64,000 nt of DNA from Hwanghaeella grinnelliae (GTDB taxonomy: Bacteria; Pseudomonadota; Alphaproteobacteria; UBA8366; Aestuariispiraceae), in NCBI RefSeq assembly GCF_004005845.1, contig NZ_SADE01000002.1, positions 421 through 64,420 of the forward strand, in the 5' to 3' direction. Every line of letters starts with the position of its first letter. Position 1 is the stretch's first letter. Below are positions 28,231-37,869 of this stretch, one piece after another. Both the position numbers and the translations under genes were made by a program. Under the pieces are notes generated by a model. That model made no database searches. It had not been told where the DNA came from and saw only the letters and a list, made by a program, of their open reading frames with translations.

Positions 28231-28659
28231 GTTTTGTTCCGGCCCATCTATTTGGGAAACGCTGATGCGCACCAAATGCCGAATTGGAAACAGCAAATAG
28301 TTCAGTTTCGAACGAAACGGGCCTCATTCCAAACCGATCTCTGGAAGCAAGAAGAACACAGCCCGGATCGTCTATTTTGCCGGTCGCATCGGTATCAACC
28401 GAACCCGGGAAAACAGCGAGACCCGCGTCAGGTAAGGCTACCAGCACATCCCTGTTCTACTGCGACGGGAGGGTCGCAATATCAGCTTGGACTAGACGCG
28501 TAGTTCCCAAATAGGAAGATCTCCAATTGTTTTTCTACTCGGGTGCACCAAAAGATTTTTGAATCCCTTCCTAGGGCGCAGATCCTTCTCGGTTTGCCGG
28601 GGCCGAGCACCCATCGTGCGGAATCCTTCACTGCGATGGACGACATTCAGGATTTCGCC
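28231..28659. other. Intergenic region, 429 nt, no gene seen
   Basis: Between the Crp/Fnr gene and the glyoxalase-fold gene, whose 3' ends face each other. Short frames exist on both strands but none shows a ribosome site or recognisable content. Confidence 0.45.
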
Positions 28660-29055
28660 TCATTGGTAGTGACCGTGCTTCTGCAGAACTTCAATCTGAT
28701 AGCCATCGGGATCTTGAACGAAAAAGAACTTGGCTATGAGCGCTTCCTCGTCTTTGAACTCCACAATATTTCTGGGGTGTAATCCCTCGGCCTCGAACCT
28801 TTGGTGTTCCGCTTCCAGGTCATCGACAACGAAAGCGATGTGGCCGTAGCCTTCGCCGTGCGAATAAGCTTCGCTCTGTCCTTTGTTGATGGTCAATTCA
28901 ACTTCTTGATCCGTTTCTTCACCCCGTAAATAGACCAGCGTGAAAGTGTCCTTGTCGAGACGCCTTGAGACCTTCATGCCGAAAGCCTTGGCATAGAATT
29001 TCACCGAGCGTTCTTCTTCCAGGACTCGGATCATCGTGTGAATCAGTTTTGCCAT
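28660..29055 (-). CDS. Glyoxalase I-like (VOC) protein
   Basis: 131 residues, whole-length match to lactoylglutathione lyase: AKLIHTMIRVLEEERSVKFY at the start with metal ligand His6, ELTIN with Glu, GYGHIAFVVDD with His, and YQIEVL with Glu. These four are the His/Glu/His/Glu metal set of glyoxalase I. Expected to isomerise the hemithioacetal of methylglyoxal and glutathione to lactoylglutathione. The neighbours (SnoaL-like, cupin) are also small detoxification-type proteins. No strong ribosome site. Confidence 0.85.
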   Translation of the reverse strand: MAKLIHTMIRVLEEERSVKFYAKAFGMKVSRRLDKDTFTLVYLRGEETDQEVELTINKGQSEAYSHGEGYGHIAFVVDDLEAEHQRFEAEGLHPRNIVEFKDEEALIAKFFFVQDPDGYQIEVLQKHGHYQ

Positions 29056-29385
29056 GGGATCGTGAGAGTGCCTTCGTGTTGTTGCTAAGGCCGGCCATTA
29101 GGTCGGCGCGGATTGTTCTTTCCGTTAGGTTACGGCCTTAAGCATCTGTGCGGGCTTTTCCGTCGAGACGCAATCGTGTTTTCCGTTTCGTCGCCATGGT
29201 CCCGCCGTTGGGGTACGGCCACTGAGAATACCGTTGTCCCTAGCCTGCCCAAGTCTTCGCGTGCGTTCAACTTGCCGCAACGAGATCCGGGAAGCGGATC
29301 GCGGATTTGGCAAAAAAAGGGGCGCCACGTGAATGGTTTCGACGCTGGTCACGTGGCGCCAGTTGGACTGGGAACACAGTCCGTT
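29056..29385. other. Intergenic region, 330 nt, containing a terminator
   Basis: No gene recognised. Holds the promoter side of the glyoxalase-like gene and a strong minus-strand terminator near its right end (listed separately). Confidence 0.5.
29313..29360 (-). terminator. Rho-independent terminator after SnoaL-like gene
   Basis: Perfect 12-bp inverted repeat (arms 29360-29349 and 29332-29321, GGCGCCACGTGA and its complement) with a 16-nt loop, followed on the minus strand by CC and seven T. It sits 26 nt after the stop codon of the SnoaL-like gene. Confidence 0.88.
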
Positions 29386-29814
29386 CTATGGTGCCGAGTA
29401 GGCTGTGTAGGTTTGGACGGCGATCTTTCCATCACTGACAACCAAGGTGTCCGTGCCCAAAGGCACCCAGGGTTTGGCCTCCCAGGCGATATAGGCGACC
29501 TCATTCGTCACCTCGGTGACTGTGATCTTGAAAGCCTCCCAAAGGCCGTCGGGGGCCGATTTCAGAAAGTTTTCGAAGAACGCCCGGATTTCCGCCCGGC
29601 CGCGAAATGTCCCGACATTCGAGAAGATGATCGAGTCGTCGGTATAGTCCGCCATCAATTCATCGACACCTTTGGCAAAGGCGCCAAGGTGATGGTTCAG
29701 AACCTGTGACGCCGCGCCCGAGGCAGCATCTTCTGCATGGCTATCATTCGTCATTAGCGCACCCGTGAGAATTGCGACAGCGAGCAGCGACGCCCGCAAC
29801 TTCGAAGCAGCCAT
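29386..29814 (-). CDS. Exported SnoaL/NTF2-like protein
   Basis: 142 residues with a Sec signal peptide (hydrophobic 8-20, cleavage likely after SHA at 25-27). The remainder fits the cystatin-like alpha+beta barrel of NTF2/SnoaL proteins: 'HLGAFAKGVDELMADYTDDSIIF' helix-strand, 'FRGRAEIRAFFENFL', then strands. Proteins of this kind are small-ligand binding or isomerase-like; no function can be assigned. ATG preceded by AAGGAG. It follows the cupin gene by 96 nt on the same strand and is closed by a strong terminator. Confidence 0.75.
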   Translation of the reverse strand: MAASKLRASLLAVAILTGALMTNDSHAEDAASGAASQVLNHHLGAFAKGVDELMADYTDDSIIFSNVGTFRGRAEIRAFFENFLKSAPDGLWEAFKITVTEVTNEVAYIAWEAKPWVPLGTDTLVVSDGKIAVQTYTAYSAP

Positions 29815-29910
29815 AAGCTTGCTCCTTCAAAAAGAGTGAGTTTCGATGCAGATCTCCGGCCTTGACCGAAGGTCGGCTTTGAAGAGAGAGCCGGAATCGG
29901 CGGAGGCCCC

Positions 29911-30342
29911 TTATCCCAGCCAGGCGGCTTGGGCCTGTTCCCAACCGACAACAGCGATTGGCGTGCCATCCGGCTGGATGAAGACCAAAGGTCCCAGGAA
30001 TGTCATGTAGAACTCGCTATCGACGGGGAAGTAGGTCTTGTCGTGGCGCGCGTTGCATGACTCATAACCGTAGCCCGGTGCGACGGCAGTGTCGCCGCCG
30101 GCTTCCTTACCTCCCCGCACGTCCATCTTGCCTTTGGTAAGAAAATACTCACCCGGCCCGACATGGATGTGGGAGGCAAAAGAAGAGCCAGCGGGGCAGT
30201 CAAAAATGGCGGTCCAAGCACCGGCTTCAGGCGAAACGTGAAGGAGCTTCCAGCGGATACCACCAGGTCCGAAAACCTCCGGGAAGGGTTTCCAGTCGAC
30301 AGCGTCCATCTGTACGTATTCTTCAGCGATATGCGTCTTCAT
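29911..30342 (-). CDS. Cupin-domain protein (acetylacetone dioxygenase/ChrR-like)
   Basis: 143 residues, single cupin barrel. Motif 1 is SHIHVGPGEYFLTKG (His, His, Glu metal ligands) and motif 2 has 'NARHDKTYFPVDSEFYM'. The pattern resembles the acetylacetone-cleaving enzyme/ChrR cupin group, which bind Fe or Zn. GGAGGAA precedes the ATG. Likely cotranscribed with the SnoaL-like gene, and divergent from an AraC regulator that may control both. Confidence 0.75.
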   Translation of the reverse strand: MKTHIAEEYVQMDAVDWKPFPEVFGPGGIRWKLLHVSPEAGAWTAIFDCPAGSSFASHIHVGPGEYFLTKGKMDVRGGKEAGGDTAVAPGYGYESCNARHDKTYFPVDSEFYMTFLGPLVFIQPDGTPIAVVGWEQAQAAWLG

Positions 30343-30613
30343 GACGGTTCCTCCGGTTAGAATTGTTGTGCTTCAATCCTTAGCCGAGCCGTCGGAGCTT
30401 TGTATTGTCTGAGGCGGATCACCTTCTTGTCCCGGATGGCAGTCGTGACAGAAAGATTCCCGCTTTTTTGATGAAAATTGCCGCCATGTTTTTGTCTCAG
30501 TGTGCAACAAGACTTGCCTCTGTGTGTTTCACTGGATGGCAAACAGCGCACATTGAGATATCTTGGCGTTAAAAGACGTGTGAAAAATAATCAAAAAACA
30601 TGGGGAGGCGACC

Positions 30614-31570
30614 ATGGACGGGATAACGGTTTCTCACGCCATCAACCAACCTGCGGTGACGGCCCGGAACGATGCCTGGGTTTCGGCATTGCGCAGCGGC
30701 TTCGGACATTGGGAGACTTCCCGATCCGTTGGAGAACCCTTTTCCGCCGATCTGCACGTGACTCGTTTTGCACGCACGTCAGTCATCGAGTGTCAGTGTG
30801 GGGCGAATGGCGGCTTTCGGCATCAGCAGAATGTCCGCAAGGATGATGAGCCGCGTGTCGCTGTGCAGCTTGTCGTGAAAGGAGAGGAGCATTTCTCTTT
30901 CGGCGATGATCGATATATCGCCAGAACCGGCGATATCGTTCTTTGGAACAGTCTTGAACCGATGAGCTTCGAGGTACCGGAACGTTTGCATAAGGTCACG
31001 GTCGTTTTGCCTGAACAGACCATGGCGCGTTGGCTGCCGCGCCACCGCCGTTTGCATGGCCGGGTACTGACTGCGTCGACCGGGGCAGCGGCGCTCCTGC
31101 GCGCTCACATGCTAGCGCTTCGAGAACATCGAACGGAGTTCTCTGAACAAGAGCGATATGCTGTGGAAACGGCGACGCTCGAAATGATTGCCGGTGTCGT
31201 ATCGAACACGCTAGATCGACCGAACCAATCCTTGGCCGATTACCAATTGTCTCGGGCTCAGTGCTATATCCTTGAGAATCTGGGTGACTGCGCGTTGACC
31301 CTTGACCGGGTGGCTGCTGCAGTGTCGATCTCTCGACGCTACTTGCACAAGCTGTTCGAGAGTACCGGCATGTCACCGCGTGCGTGGATTCAGGACCAAC
31401 GCCTTCTGCGCGCCCGTGAGTATATAATAGGCGACGCGATTGGTCGGCGCACCATCACCTCCATAGCGTTCGACTGCGGCTTTAGTGACTCTGCACATTT
31501 CAGCCGTGCCTTTACTCAGCGCTTTGGCCTTGGACCGCGGGCCTTCAGGTCAACATTGGCACCAAAGTAG
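30614..31570 (+). CDS. AraC family transcription regulator
   Basis: 318 residues, ATG after GGGGAGGCGACC. N-terminal about 200 residues form an AraC-binding-like sensor domain (SFEVPERLHKVTVVLPEQTM). Residues about 220-315 hold the two HTH units: 'TLDRVAAAVSISRRYLHKLFESTG' and 'TSIAFDCGFSDSAHFSRAF-QRFG'. Divergent from the cupin gene (271-nt gap), its most likely target. Inducer not predictable. Confidence 0.9.
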   Translation: MDGITVSHAINQPAVTARNDAWVSALRSGFGHWETSRSVGEPFSADLHVTRFARTSVIECQCGANGGFRHQQNVRKDDEPRVAVQLVVKGEEHFSFGDDRYIARTGDIVLWNSLEPMSFEVPERLHKVTVVLPEQTMARWLPRHRRLHGRVLTASTGAAALLRAHMLALREHRTEFSEQERYAVETATLEMIAGVVSNTLDRPNQSLADYQLSRAQCYILENLGDCALTLDRVAAAVSISRRYLHKLFESTGMSPRAWIQDQRLLRAREYIIGDAIGRRTITSIAFDCGFSDSAHFSRAFTQRFGLGPRAFRSTLAPK

Positions 31571-31616
31571 TTCAATCACCGCAACCGACTTCCATGGTGG
31601 GGAGGATACCGACGCA

Positions 31617-34040
31617 CTACGCCGCCTCATGCAACCCGCTGACATCGGTGTCCACTTCAGCACTTTCCCAAGCAAGGCCGCCCGTATACCGATTTGCAAT
31701 CCGCCCTTCTTCATCGATCTGGAAAAGATGAAGCCAGCGATTGTCAAACAATGCACGAACATCTTCGTGGCGCTCAAGAATTTCCGTCATCGCATCGATC
31801 GGAGCTTCGATACAAACCGAAAGGCGCAGAGGATCGTGAATATAGCGCTCGCCATCATGGACCGATTGCCAGGGCAAACCTGTACGCAGCAGCCCGCCGT
31901 TGCCTTCCAGAACACCGATGCCCCCGACAACATTATGCAGGAGTTTGTTCCCGGATCCGAAAACCGTCGGCGCAACCGAAGAACCGTAATATTGCAGGCT
32001 GATCCAGCTGGCGACAACGACCGGCGCCGTCATGATCAGCTCCAATACAGAGAAGTCCCGGTCCTTGTCCTGCCGCCAATCGTAATCGTGCAAGAAAGCG
32101 CTGCCCTCCAGATCGCGTCCGGCGGTCCGGGTCCGCGGTGCGGCGATAAAAGCTTTGCAACCGGCGAGCGCCCATTCCGGACGCACTTCCGCCCAATTGC
32201 GGGCCCGCATCCCGACATCGCCTTCACCCGACGTCCGCGGAAGCCGCAAGGCGCGCTCTCCGCGCGTTAGCTTCCCGGCGGATTCCAGCCATTGCCGGAT
32301 ACGGCCAATATCCGTGGCGTGGTGGTTTGACGCGACGTCCCGATCATAGAGGGTTACCCGGTCGGACGCGGTATCGTGCAATGCACCGACAAACAGCGTG
32401 TCTGATGGGATGACGATGCCACGCGCCACCAGGCCCTCGCGCACCTTACTTTCGTTCAGAAGCCCCGCTAACAGGCGCGCATTAACCTCCCCCGAATAGC
32501 CGCCGCAGGCGCCGCATTGCAATGCGCTTGCATGGGGATTGTTGACCACGGCCGAACCATGGCCAACGAGCAAAACAACCCGGGCAAACCGATCCGTGAG
32601 GGACATGGCACGGAGAACCGTTTCAGCGGATGCGATCTTTGTTTCAAGGACGAGTTCCGGGTCGAAGCGCGGCGGTGGCTCGGTTGCGGGGGATCCGCCA
32701 TTGAGGCATAGCCCATCGGCCAGCAGCTTTCCGATATAGGCCGGGCCCATTGCCTCAACAAAAGCGAAGGAGGATACGGCAGCAAGCTTGAAACGACCCC
32801 AAGCGCGTTTTGCGCGGGCCTTGTAGCGCATCGCCGTGTCTTCGCCCTTTTCATTCTCCGTGCCCGACGAGGACTCAACTGCCGGATTGATGAGAACCGG
32901 CAAACGGCCTTCCTCAACGTCGGAAGCGAACCGCCTATGCTTAGTAAAGATACCAAAAAATCCAGCAAAACCGAGCGTCTGTATCGATGGATCGATAACC
33001 TCGAATGCGCGCCGGAAAACTTCCGACCGGACATCGATGCAAAATACGGCTTGAACCGAAGCACGCTCACCCGCGCGCAACTTTGTCACTTTGGACAGTG
33101 TTTGCGCAAGTCCCCGTTGCGTCGCCCGCTCGGCGGCTTCCTGGAGAATTTCGTCGACAATGTGTTCTTCCGTGGGACTGATGGGTTCTTCATGTACTTG
33201 GCGCGCCGCGGCCCAATCATCGCGGATCACCGCTTCATATTGAATGAATAGCGCCTCTTCCCAAAGCAGGCGGATCGCCAGGAAATCTGTGATCGTTCTA
33301 TCATCCCCGTCCGCAAGCTCGGCGCGCCAAAGATCGTAGCGCGCAAATTGCGCCCACCCGCCCAGCGAAAAAAGCAGCTGATGGAAGTATGTTTCAAGGG
33401 CGGCGGTACCAAGGCCCAATCGCGCGACCACATCGGCGATTGCCGCGGTCGGATCTTCGGGTGCATCGGCCACGAGGGACGCAAAACCTTTGAGCCCGGC
33501 GATTTCCGGCGTCAGGTCATGGGTCGCATAGGCCTTCCAGGCACTCCAAGCCGATTTGCCGCGCGGTGCAGCCCACAGCGCTTGCCCTTGGTCAAAATAT
33601 CCGCCGGCCCATGCACCGAACCTGTCCGCGATGAGGCCCGGCCAATCAATGCCACTGGCCTTGGCCGCCAAGTCCGCTATGGTCGGCGCCGCGGCGGGCT
33701 CGGGCCTCGTTTTCGATGCGGCGCTTTTAAGGGCCGCGAGATCCGCCGGTTTGCCGGCATGACGCGTAGCCGTCAACGCCGCTTCAAGGTCATCGTCGAT
33801 GATGTCTCCAGCATCGATTTTTCGCTGATACCAAGACCGCGGCATTGTGACGGCAACACCGCCGACACGCGCCAATCTGGCGCCCGTCTTCGCCAAGGTT
33901 TCCGTCGCTTGGCCCAAGAAGGGATTTACCGCAACCGAGGAGGCAAGCGGCCAAAGCGGCGGTATCTGCTGCGCCGCTTTGTCGGCTGCGGCCTCAAACA
34001 TCGCCAAGTCACTTTCTTGATTTTTTCTTTTAGTGTTCAT
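31617..34040 (-). CDS. dabA: DabA, inorganic carbon transporter subunit
   Basis: 807 residues, DUF2309/YbcC family. The beta-carbonic-anhydrase-like metal site is intact: Cys334 and Asp336 in FCIDVRSE, His494 in VGHGSAV, and Cys509 in [12 protein letters not shown]. The family motif '[12 protein letters not shown]' is at 32-43. DabA sits on the cytoplasmic side of DabB and is thought to hydrate CO2 to bicarbonate, driven by the cation gradient. ATG with GAGGAG 9 nt upstream; the gene follows dabB by 4 nt. Confidence 0.93.
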   Translation of the reverse strand: MNTKRKNQESDLAMFEAAADKAAQQIPPLWPLASSVAVNPFLGQATETLAKTGARLARVGGVAVTMPRSWYQRKIDAGDIIDDDLEAALTATRHAGKPADLAALKSAASKTRPEPAAAPTIADLAAKASGIDWPGLIADRFGAWAGGYFDQGQALWAAPRGKSAWSAWKAYATHDLTPEIAGLKGFASLVADAPEDPTAAIADVVARLGLGTAALETYFHQLLFSLGGWAQFARYDLWRAELADGDDRTITDFLAIRLLWEEALFIQYEAVIRDDWAAARQVHEEPISPTEEHIVDEILQEAAERATQRGLAQTLSKVTKLRAGERASVQAVFCIDVRSEVFRRAFEVIDPSIQTLGFAGFFGIFTKHRRFASDVEEGRLPVLINPAVESSSGTENEKGEDTAMRYKARAKRAWGRFKLAAVSSFAFVEAMGPAYIGKLLADGLCLNGGSPATEPPPRFDPELVLETKIASAETVLRAMSLTDRFARVVLLVGHGSAVVNNPHASALQCGACGGYSGEVNARLLAGLLNESKVREGLVARGIVIPSDTLFVGALHDTASDRVTLYDRDVASNHHATDIGRIRQWLESAGKLTRGERALRLPRTSGEGDVGMRARNWAEVRPEWALAGCKAFIAAPRTRTAGRDLEGSAFLHDYDWRQDKDRDFSVLELIMTAPVVVASWISLQYYGSSVAPTVFGSGNKLLHNVVGGIGVLEGNGGLLRTGLPWQSVHDGERYIHDPLRLSVCIEAPIDAMTEILERHEDVRALFDNRWLHLFQIDEEGRIANRYTGGLAWESAEVDTDVSGLHEAA

Positions 34041-34044
34041 GACT

Positions 34045-35610
34045 TCAACTCCTCTTGGTGTTCAAGGCAGACCAGTTGCCGATCATTCGATCGAAGATCG
34101 CATTGGCGTAGAGTCCATTTGCCATATGCACCCTCAATCCCGCCGCGGCCGGGTGTATGGACCACAGTGGAAACAGCGACTGTGCTATGGCGACAAGACC
34201 AAAACTGAACAAGGCAAGCGCCATCATCGCCCATTCCAGCGGGCCGGGCGGGGGCGCGGCCGGCAAAGTGTTGGCGGTGAGCCACTCGGCACCGGTTTGA
34301 AGGGCGAAATAACTCACCGACGCTGCGGCAGAGTAAAGTGCGGTACGCAGGGTTAACGCGCGCGGCGCGGCATCCGCAAATCCTTGCGCTAACAAATAGG
34401 CAATTCCGAAGATCAGGATGCCCCCAAGCGCGATAGATTGTGACGATTTGACATCGAACCCGAACGTTATGCCGATAATTGTGTAAATGCCTATTGCAAG
34501 GATAAACGCGCGCGCGACCGCGCCGCCGTTCGGAACCGCGATCGGACCAGGCCGGCGAAGGGACGCCACCCGTTCAACCGCCATGCCCGCGGAAAGGAAG
34601 GCATGCGCCTTGTAGAGCGAATGGGCCACGATATGCAGCAGCGCGAGCGGAAACAACGCGAGGCCGCACTGCATGATCATGAACCCCATCTGGGCGATCG
34701 TCGACCAGGCGAGCGAGTTCTTGACAGCGGACTGCGATAACATCGCGAGCCCGCCGAAGAGCGCGCTGAAACCGCCGACCAAAACAAGGACAGCAAGTAT
34801 GCCGGGGCTCATCAACATCACATCAGCGAAGCGGATGAGCAAAAACCCGCCGGCATTGACCACGCCCGCATGTAGCAGCGCGGAGACCGGCGTCGGTGTT
34901 TCCATGACCTCTATGAGCCAGCCATGGGTCGGAAACAGCGCTGACTTGAGCACGGCCGCGATTGCGAGCAGACCTGCGACCCACATCGCGTTGTCGGGCA
35001 CAATGCCACCACGTGCTGTGTCGAGGATCGTCGCAATATCGAGCGTTCCGTAATCGACAAAGAGCAGAACAGCCGCGCCTGCCAAAGCTGCATCGCCCAG
35101 GCGTGCGACGATGAACTTCTTCCGTGCCGCTCGAATGGCAGAAGTCCGATCGGTGTAGAACAACAACAACCGCTGCAGACACAGACTGGTGGCAATCCAG
35201 GCGAAGACAAAGATCACAAGATTGCCTGCTTGAACCAGCAGGAGAACGCAGGCCAGGGTAGCCGCCATCCAACCAAGGAACGCCCCCTGCCGTGTTTCGC
35301 CATCCAGGTAAGTCACGGAATAGCGAATCACGATCCAGCCAATGAAAGCCACAAGCACCAGCATCGAAACGCTGACGATATCGAGCCGGGTTGAGAAGCT
35401 AAATCCGTCTTGCCCAAAGATCAGGGTGGTTTGGGCGCCTTGCATCATCAACAGCCCGGCCGACGCAAGCGCGGCGATCACCGCCAGCATAGCCGAAGCC
35501 TCGATAACCTTTGGAGCCAGCTTTGGGCGCTTCCCCGGATTCACGAATGCGGCGGTCGCTGCACACAGCAGAACCGCGGGAGCGAGGGTAGGAATCAGAT
35601 CATTGAGCAT
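34045..35610 (-). CDS. dabB: DabB, proton-conducting membrane subunit
   Basis: About 521 residues from the ATG at 35610; upstream TTG/GTG alternatives have no better ribosome site. Multi-pass membrane protein of the NuoL/MrpA family. Characteristic segments include '[30 protein letters not shown]' (split here: [13 protein letters not shown] with the key conserved residues) and '[14 protein letters not shown]' with conserved Lys and His. It lacks the long C-terminal helix arm of NuoL. Provides the ion channel for DabA. Cotranscribed with dabA; LysR regulator divergent upstream. Confidence 0.92.
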   Translation of the reverse strand: MLNDLIPTLAPAVLLCAATAAFVNPGKRPKLAPKVIEASAMLAVIAALASAGLLMMQGAQTTLIFGQDGFSFSTRLDIVSVSMLVLVAFIGWIVIRYSVTYLDGETRQGAFLGWMAATLACVLLLVQAGNLVIFVFAWIATSLCLQRLLLFYTDRTSAIRAARKKFIVARLGDAALAGAAVLLFVDYGTLDIATILDTARGGIVPDNAMWVAGLLAIAAVLKSALFPTHGWLIEVMETPTPVSALLHAGVVNAGGFLLIRFADVMLMSPGILAVLVLVGGFSALFGGLAMLSQSAVKNSLAWSTIAQMGFMIMQCGLALFPLALLHIVAHSLYKAHAFLSAGMAVERVASLRRPGPIAVPNGGAVARAFILAIGIYTIIGITFGFDVKSSQSIALGGILIFGIAYLLAQGFADAAPRALTLRTALYSAAASVSYFALQTGAEWLTANTLPAAPPPGPLEWAMMALALFSFGLVAIAQSLFPLWSIHPAAAGLRVHMANGLYANAIFDRMIGNWSALNTKRS

Positions 35611-35717
35611 GGCCGAACGGCTTTCCGTGAAGGTCAACGTCACGGCACTTCTAGCCAACAGTGAATGTTAATAAAAATTCATTGTTCTTCACTTATCATT
35701 CTGTTTAAGTGAACGTT

Positions 35718-36599
35718 ATGGCGGAGTTGAATTTTCATCACCTGCGGTATTTTCACGTGGTTGCCCATGACGGGAACCTGACCCGCGCGGCCCAGCGGTT
35801 GAATGTCTCGCAATCCGCTGTCTCAACGCAGATTCGGCAGCTTGAAGACCGGCTGGGCCAACAACTGTTCGAGCGGCGTGGCCGTTCACTCGTTCTCACC
35901 GAAGCGGGGCACATCACCCTCGATCACGCAGACGCCATCTTTGCGACCGGCGAAGAACTCTTGAGCACACTTGGCGAGAGGGCCGGCGGCAGACGGACGG
36001 TTCTTCGCGTCGGGTCTTTGGCGACACTTTCCAGAAACTTTCAGATTAGATTTCTGCGCCCTCTTCTTGGGCGGGATGATGTCGAGGTCGTCGTCCGTTC
36101 AGGCACGCTTCGAGACCTTCTTCTCAATCTCGAGACTCATCAGCTCGATGTCGTGCTTTCCAACATTTCACCCCCGCGCGACACGGCAACGAGATGGATA
36201 TCGCATGCGCTCGCCGAACAACCAATCAGCCTGATCGGCAAGCCAGACAGGGTCCGCCCCGGATCGGATTTAAAGGAACTGATCGAGACAGAACCGCTGA
36301 TCCTGCCAACCGTCGAAAGCAGCCTACGGTCCGGTGTGGATGCCTTGTTCGATCGCCTGGACCTCCGCCCCCGTATCGCGGCGGAAGTGGACGACATGGC
36401 CATGATACGGCTGCTTGCGCGGGAGGGGGCCGGGCTTGCCGTCGTGCCGCCGATCGTGGTGAAGGACGAGCTTGAAAACGGGCGACTCGTTGAAGCCGCC
36501 CAGCTTCACGGGCTAACCGAAACCTTTTTCGCTGTAACCACGTCGCGGCGCTTCCCGAACCCGCTGCTGCGCGATCTGATCAAGACATCCGGGAACTGA
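35718..36599 (+). CDS. LysR family regulator next to dabAB
   Basis: 293 residues from the ATG at 35718 (a GTG three codons earlier is possible). N-terminal HTH: 'FHVVAHDGNLTRAAQRLNVSQSAVSTQIRQLEDRLGQQLFER' region with typical spacing, then a periplasmic-binding-like effector domain. Divergent from dabB with a 107-nt AT-rich gap, so a CbbR-like role in carbon-dependent induction of dabBA is plausible but inferred only from position. Confidence 0.88.
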   Translation: MAELNFHHLRYFHVVAHDGNLTRAAQRLNVSQSAVSTQIRQLEDRLGQQLFERRGRSLVLTEAGHITLDHADAIFATGEELLSTLGERAGGRRTVLRVGSLATLSRNFQIRFLRPLLGRDDVEVVVRSGTLRDLLLNLETHQLDVVLSNISPPRDTATRWISHALAEQPISLIGKPDRVRPGSDLKELIETEPLILPTVESSLRSGVDALFDRLDLRPRIAAEVDDMAMIRLLAREGAGLAVVPPIVVKDELENGRLVEAAQLHGLTETFFAVTTSRRFPNPLLRDLIKTSGN

Positions 36600-36692
36600 T
36601 CGCCTAGAGGGGGGACAGGGGCCATTGCGCAGTCGGACCAAGGCTCCGACGCATGAAAGGTTCACCCCCCCACCGCTGGCACGAGCGCGCCG

Positions 36693-37112
36693 TCACACAA
36701 TCGCGTCCCTGCCCCGCAGCGGGTTTTTTCCGGCCATTCGCATCAGGCGTTGAAACTTGGGACATTCCATGTGACTGGGGGCCGAGCATTTGGCGGTGTG
36801 GCGCAGACCGTCGCGCAGAGCGGTCAATTGCTTGATGCGCTTGTCCAGACCATCTGCCTTTTCCATCAACTGATCCCGGTCGATCGACAGTCGGCCGTCG
36901 GGAGCGAACATCGCGCCGATTTCCTCCAGCGAGAAGCCGGCATGACGGCCGAGCGCGATGAAGGAAAGCCGTTGCATGACATCGCCCGCATAAACGCGCC
37001 GCAACCCGTTTCGGCCGATCGAGCGGATCAGGCCTAATTCCTCGTAGTAACGCAGGGTCGAAGCCGGTAGGCCCGAGCGTTCCCTCACCACCCCGATATC
37101 CAATGCGGTCAT
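36693..37112 (-). CDS. MerR family regulator
   Basis: 139 residues from the ATG at 37112 (a GTG directly before it is an alternative). N-terminal winged HTH 'SGLPASTLRYYEELGLIRSIGRNGLRRVY' is typical; a coiled-coil dimer helix spans about 80-110. The C-terminus has a CSAPSHMECP segment with two Cys and one His, as in a MerR subgroup that may bind metal or thiol-reactive ligands. Divergent from the thiopurine methyltransferase gene and adjacent to a MerR-style promoter, so it probably regulates that gene. Confidence 0.88.
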   Translation of the reverse strand: MTALDIGVVRERSGLPASTLRYYEELGLIRSIGRNGLRRVYAGDVMQRLSFIALGRHAGFSLEEIGAMFAPDGRLSIDRDQLMEKADGLDKRIKQLTALRDGLRHTAKCSAPSHMECPKFQRLMRMAGKNPLRGRDAIV

Positions 37113-37128
37113 CACAACCCCCCACCCC

Positions 37129-37159
37129 TTGACTTGAAGTCGACTTGAACTTGTAACCT
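37129..37159 (+). promoter_or_regulatory. MerR-type promoter with 19-bp spacer
   Basis: TTGACT at 37129-37134 and TAACCT at 37154-37159 are separated by 19 bp, the overlong spacer typical of MerR-activated promoters. Inside the spacer is a perfect 10-bp palindrome, AAGTCGACTT (37137-37146), as candidate operator. It lies 41 nt before the tpm start codon. Confidence 0.65.
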
Positions 37160-37200
37160 AAAATCAACATCAATGACGAGCAACAGGAGCGAACAGAGAA

Positions 37201-37839
37201 ATGGACCCGGATTTTTGGCATCGTAAATGGGCGGACAATCAAATCGGCTTCCATGAAGGCGAAACCAACGCCCTGCTGGAAGCGCATTTCGGTCGCCTCG
37301 ACCTTGCCAGGGGAAGTCGGGTCTTCCTGCCGCTCTGTGGCAAGACGCGGGATATCGCCTGGCTGTTGGACCAAGGGTTCTGCGTTGCCGGTGCGGAGTT
37401 GAGCGCCACCGCAATCAAACAACTGTTTGAGGATCTTGGTCTCGCGCCGGAAATCACCACAATCGGTTCCCTAGACCGGCATAGCGCACCCGGCATCGAC
37501 ATTTTCGTCGGCGATATCTTCGACCTGACGGCAGAAAAATTGGGACCGGTCGATGCGATCTATGACCGAGCCGCGCTGGTTGCCTTGCCGAAGGAAATGC
37601 GCACGGCCTATGCGGCCCATCTGGCCAGCTTAACTGCGACGGCTCCCCAGTTCCTGATCACCTTCACCTATGACCAAAGCAAAATGGATGGCCCGCCATT
37701 TTCGGTTTCTGAAGACGAAGTCCGCCGGCTGTACGAAATCCGCTATGAAGTCACCAACATGCTGCGCAAGGATTTGCCGGGTGGGCTGAAAGGCCAATTC
37801 GACGCGACGGAAGACCTTTGGCTTCTAAACCCCAAGTAA
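37201..37839 (+). CDS. tpm: Thiopurine S-methyltransferase
   Basis: 212 residues, full-length match: FWHRKWADNQIGFHEGE at 5-21, FLPLCGKTRDIAWLLDQG (SAM site), AELSATAIKQLF, then 'YDRAALVALPKEMR'. Bacterial TPMTs methylate thiol, selenium and tellurium compounds and contribute to oxyanion or thiopurine detoxification. AGGAGC precedes the ATG. The divergent MerR regulator and shared promoter architecture suggest inducible detoxification. Confidence 0.92.
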   Translation: MDPDFWHRKWADNQIGFHEGETNALLEAHFGRLDLARGSRVFLPLCGKTRDIAWLLDQGFCVAGAELSATAIKQLFEDLGLAPEITTIGSLDRHSAPGIDIFVGDIFDLTAEKLGPVDAIYDRAALVALPKEMRTAYAAHLASLTATAPQFLITFTYDQSKMDGPPFSVSEDEVRRLYEIRYEVTNMLRKDLPGGLKGQFDATEDLWLLNPK

Positions 37840-37869
37840 ACAAACCTGGCCGCCGAAGCCGGCGGGGTG

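Noticed and set aside
37850-37865. 6-bp GC hairpin between tpm and the histidine kinase gene
   Set aside because: Short stem and no T-run; too weak to call a terminator.
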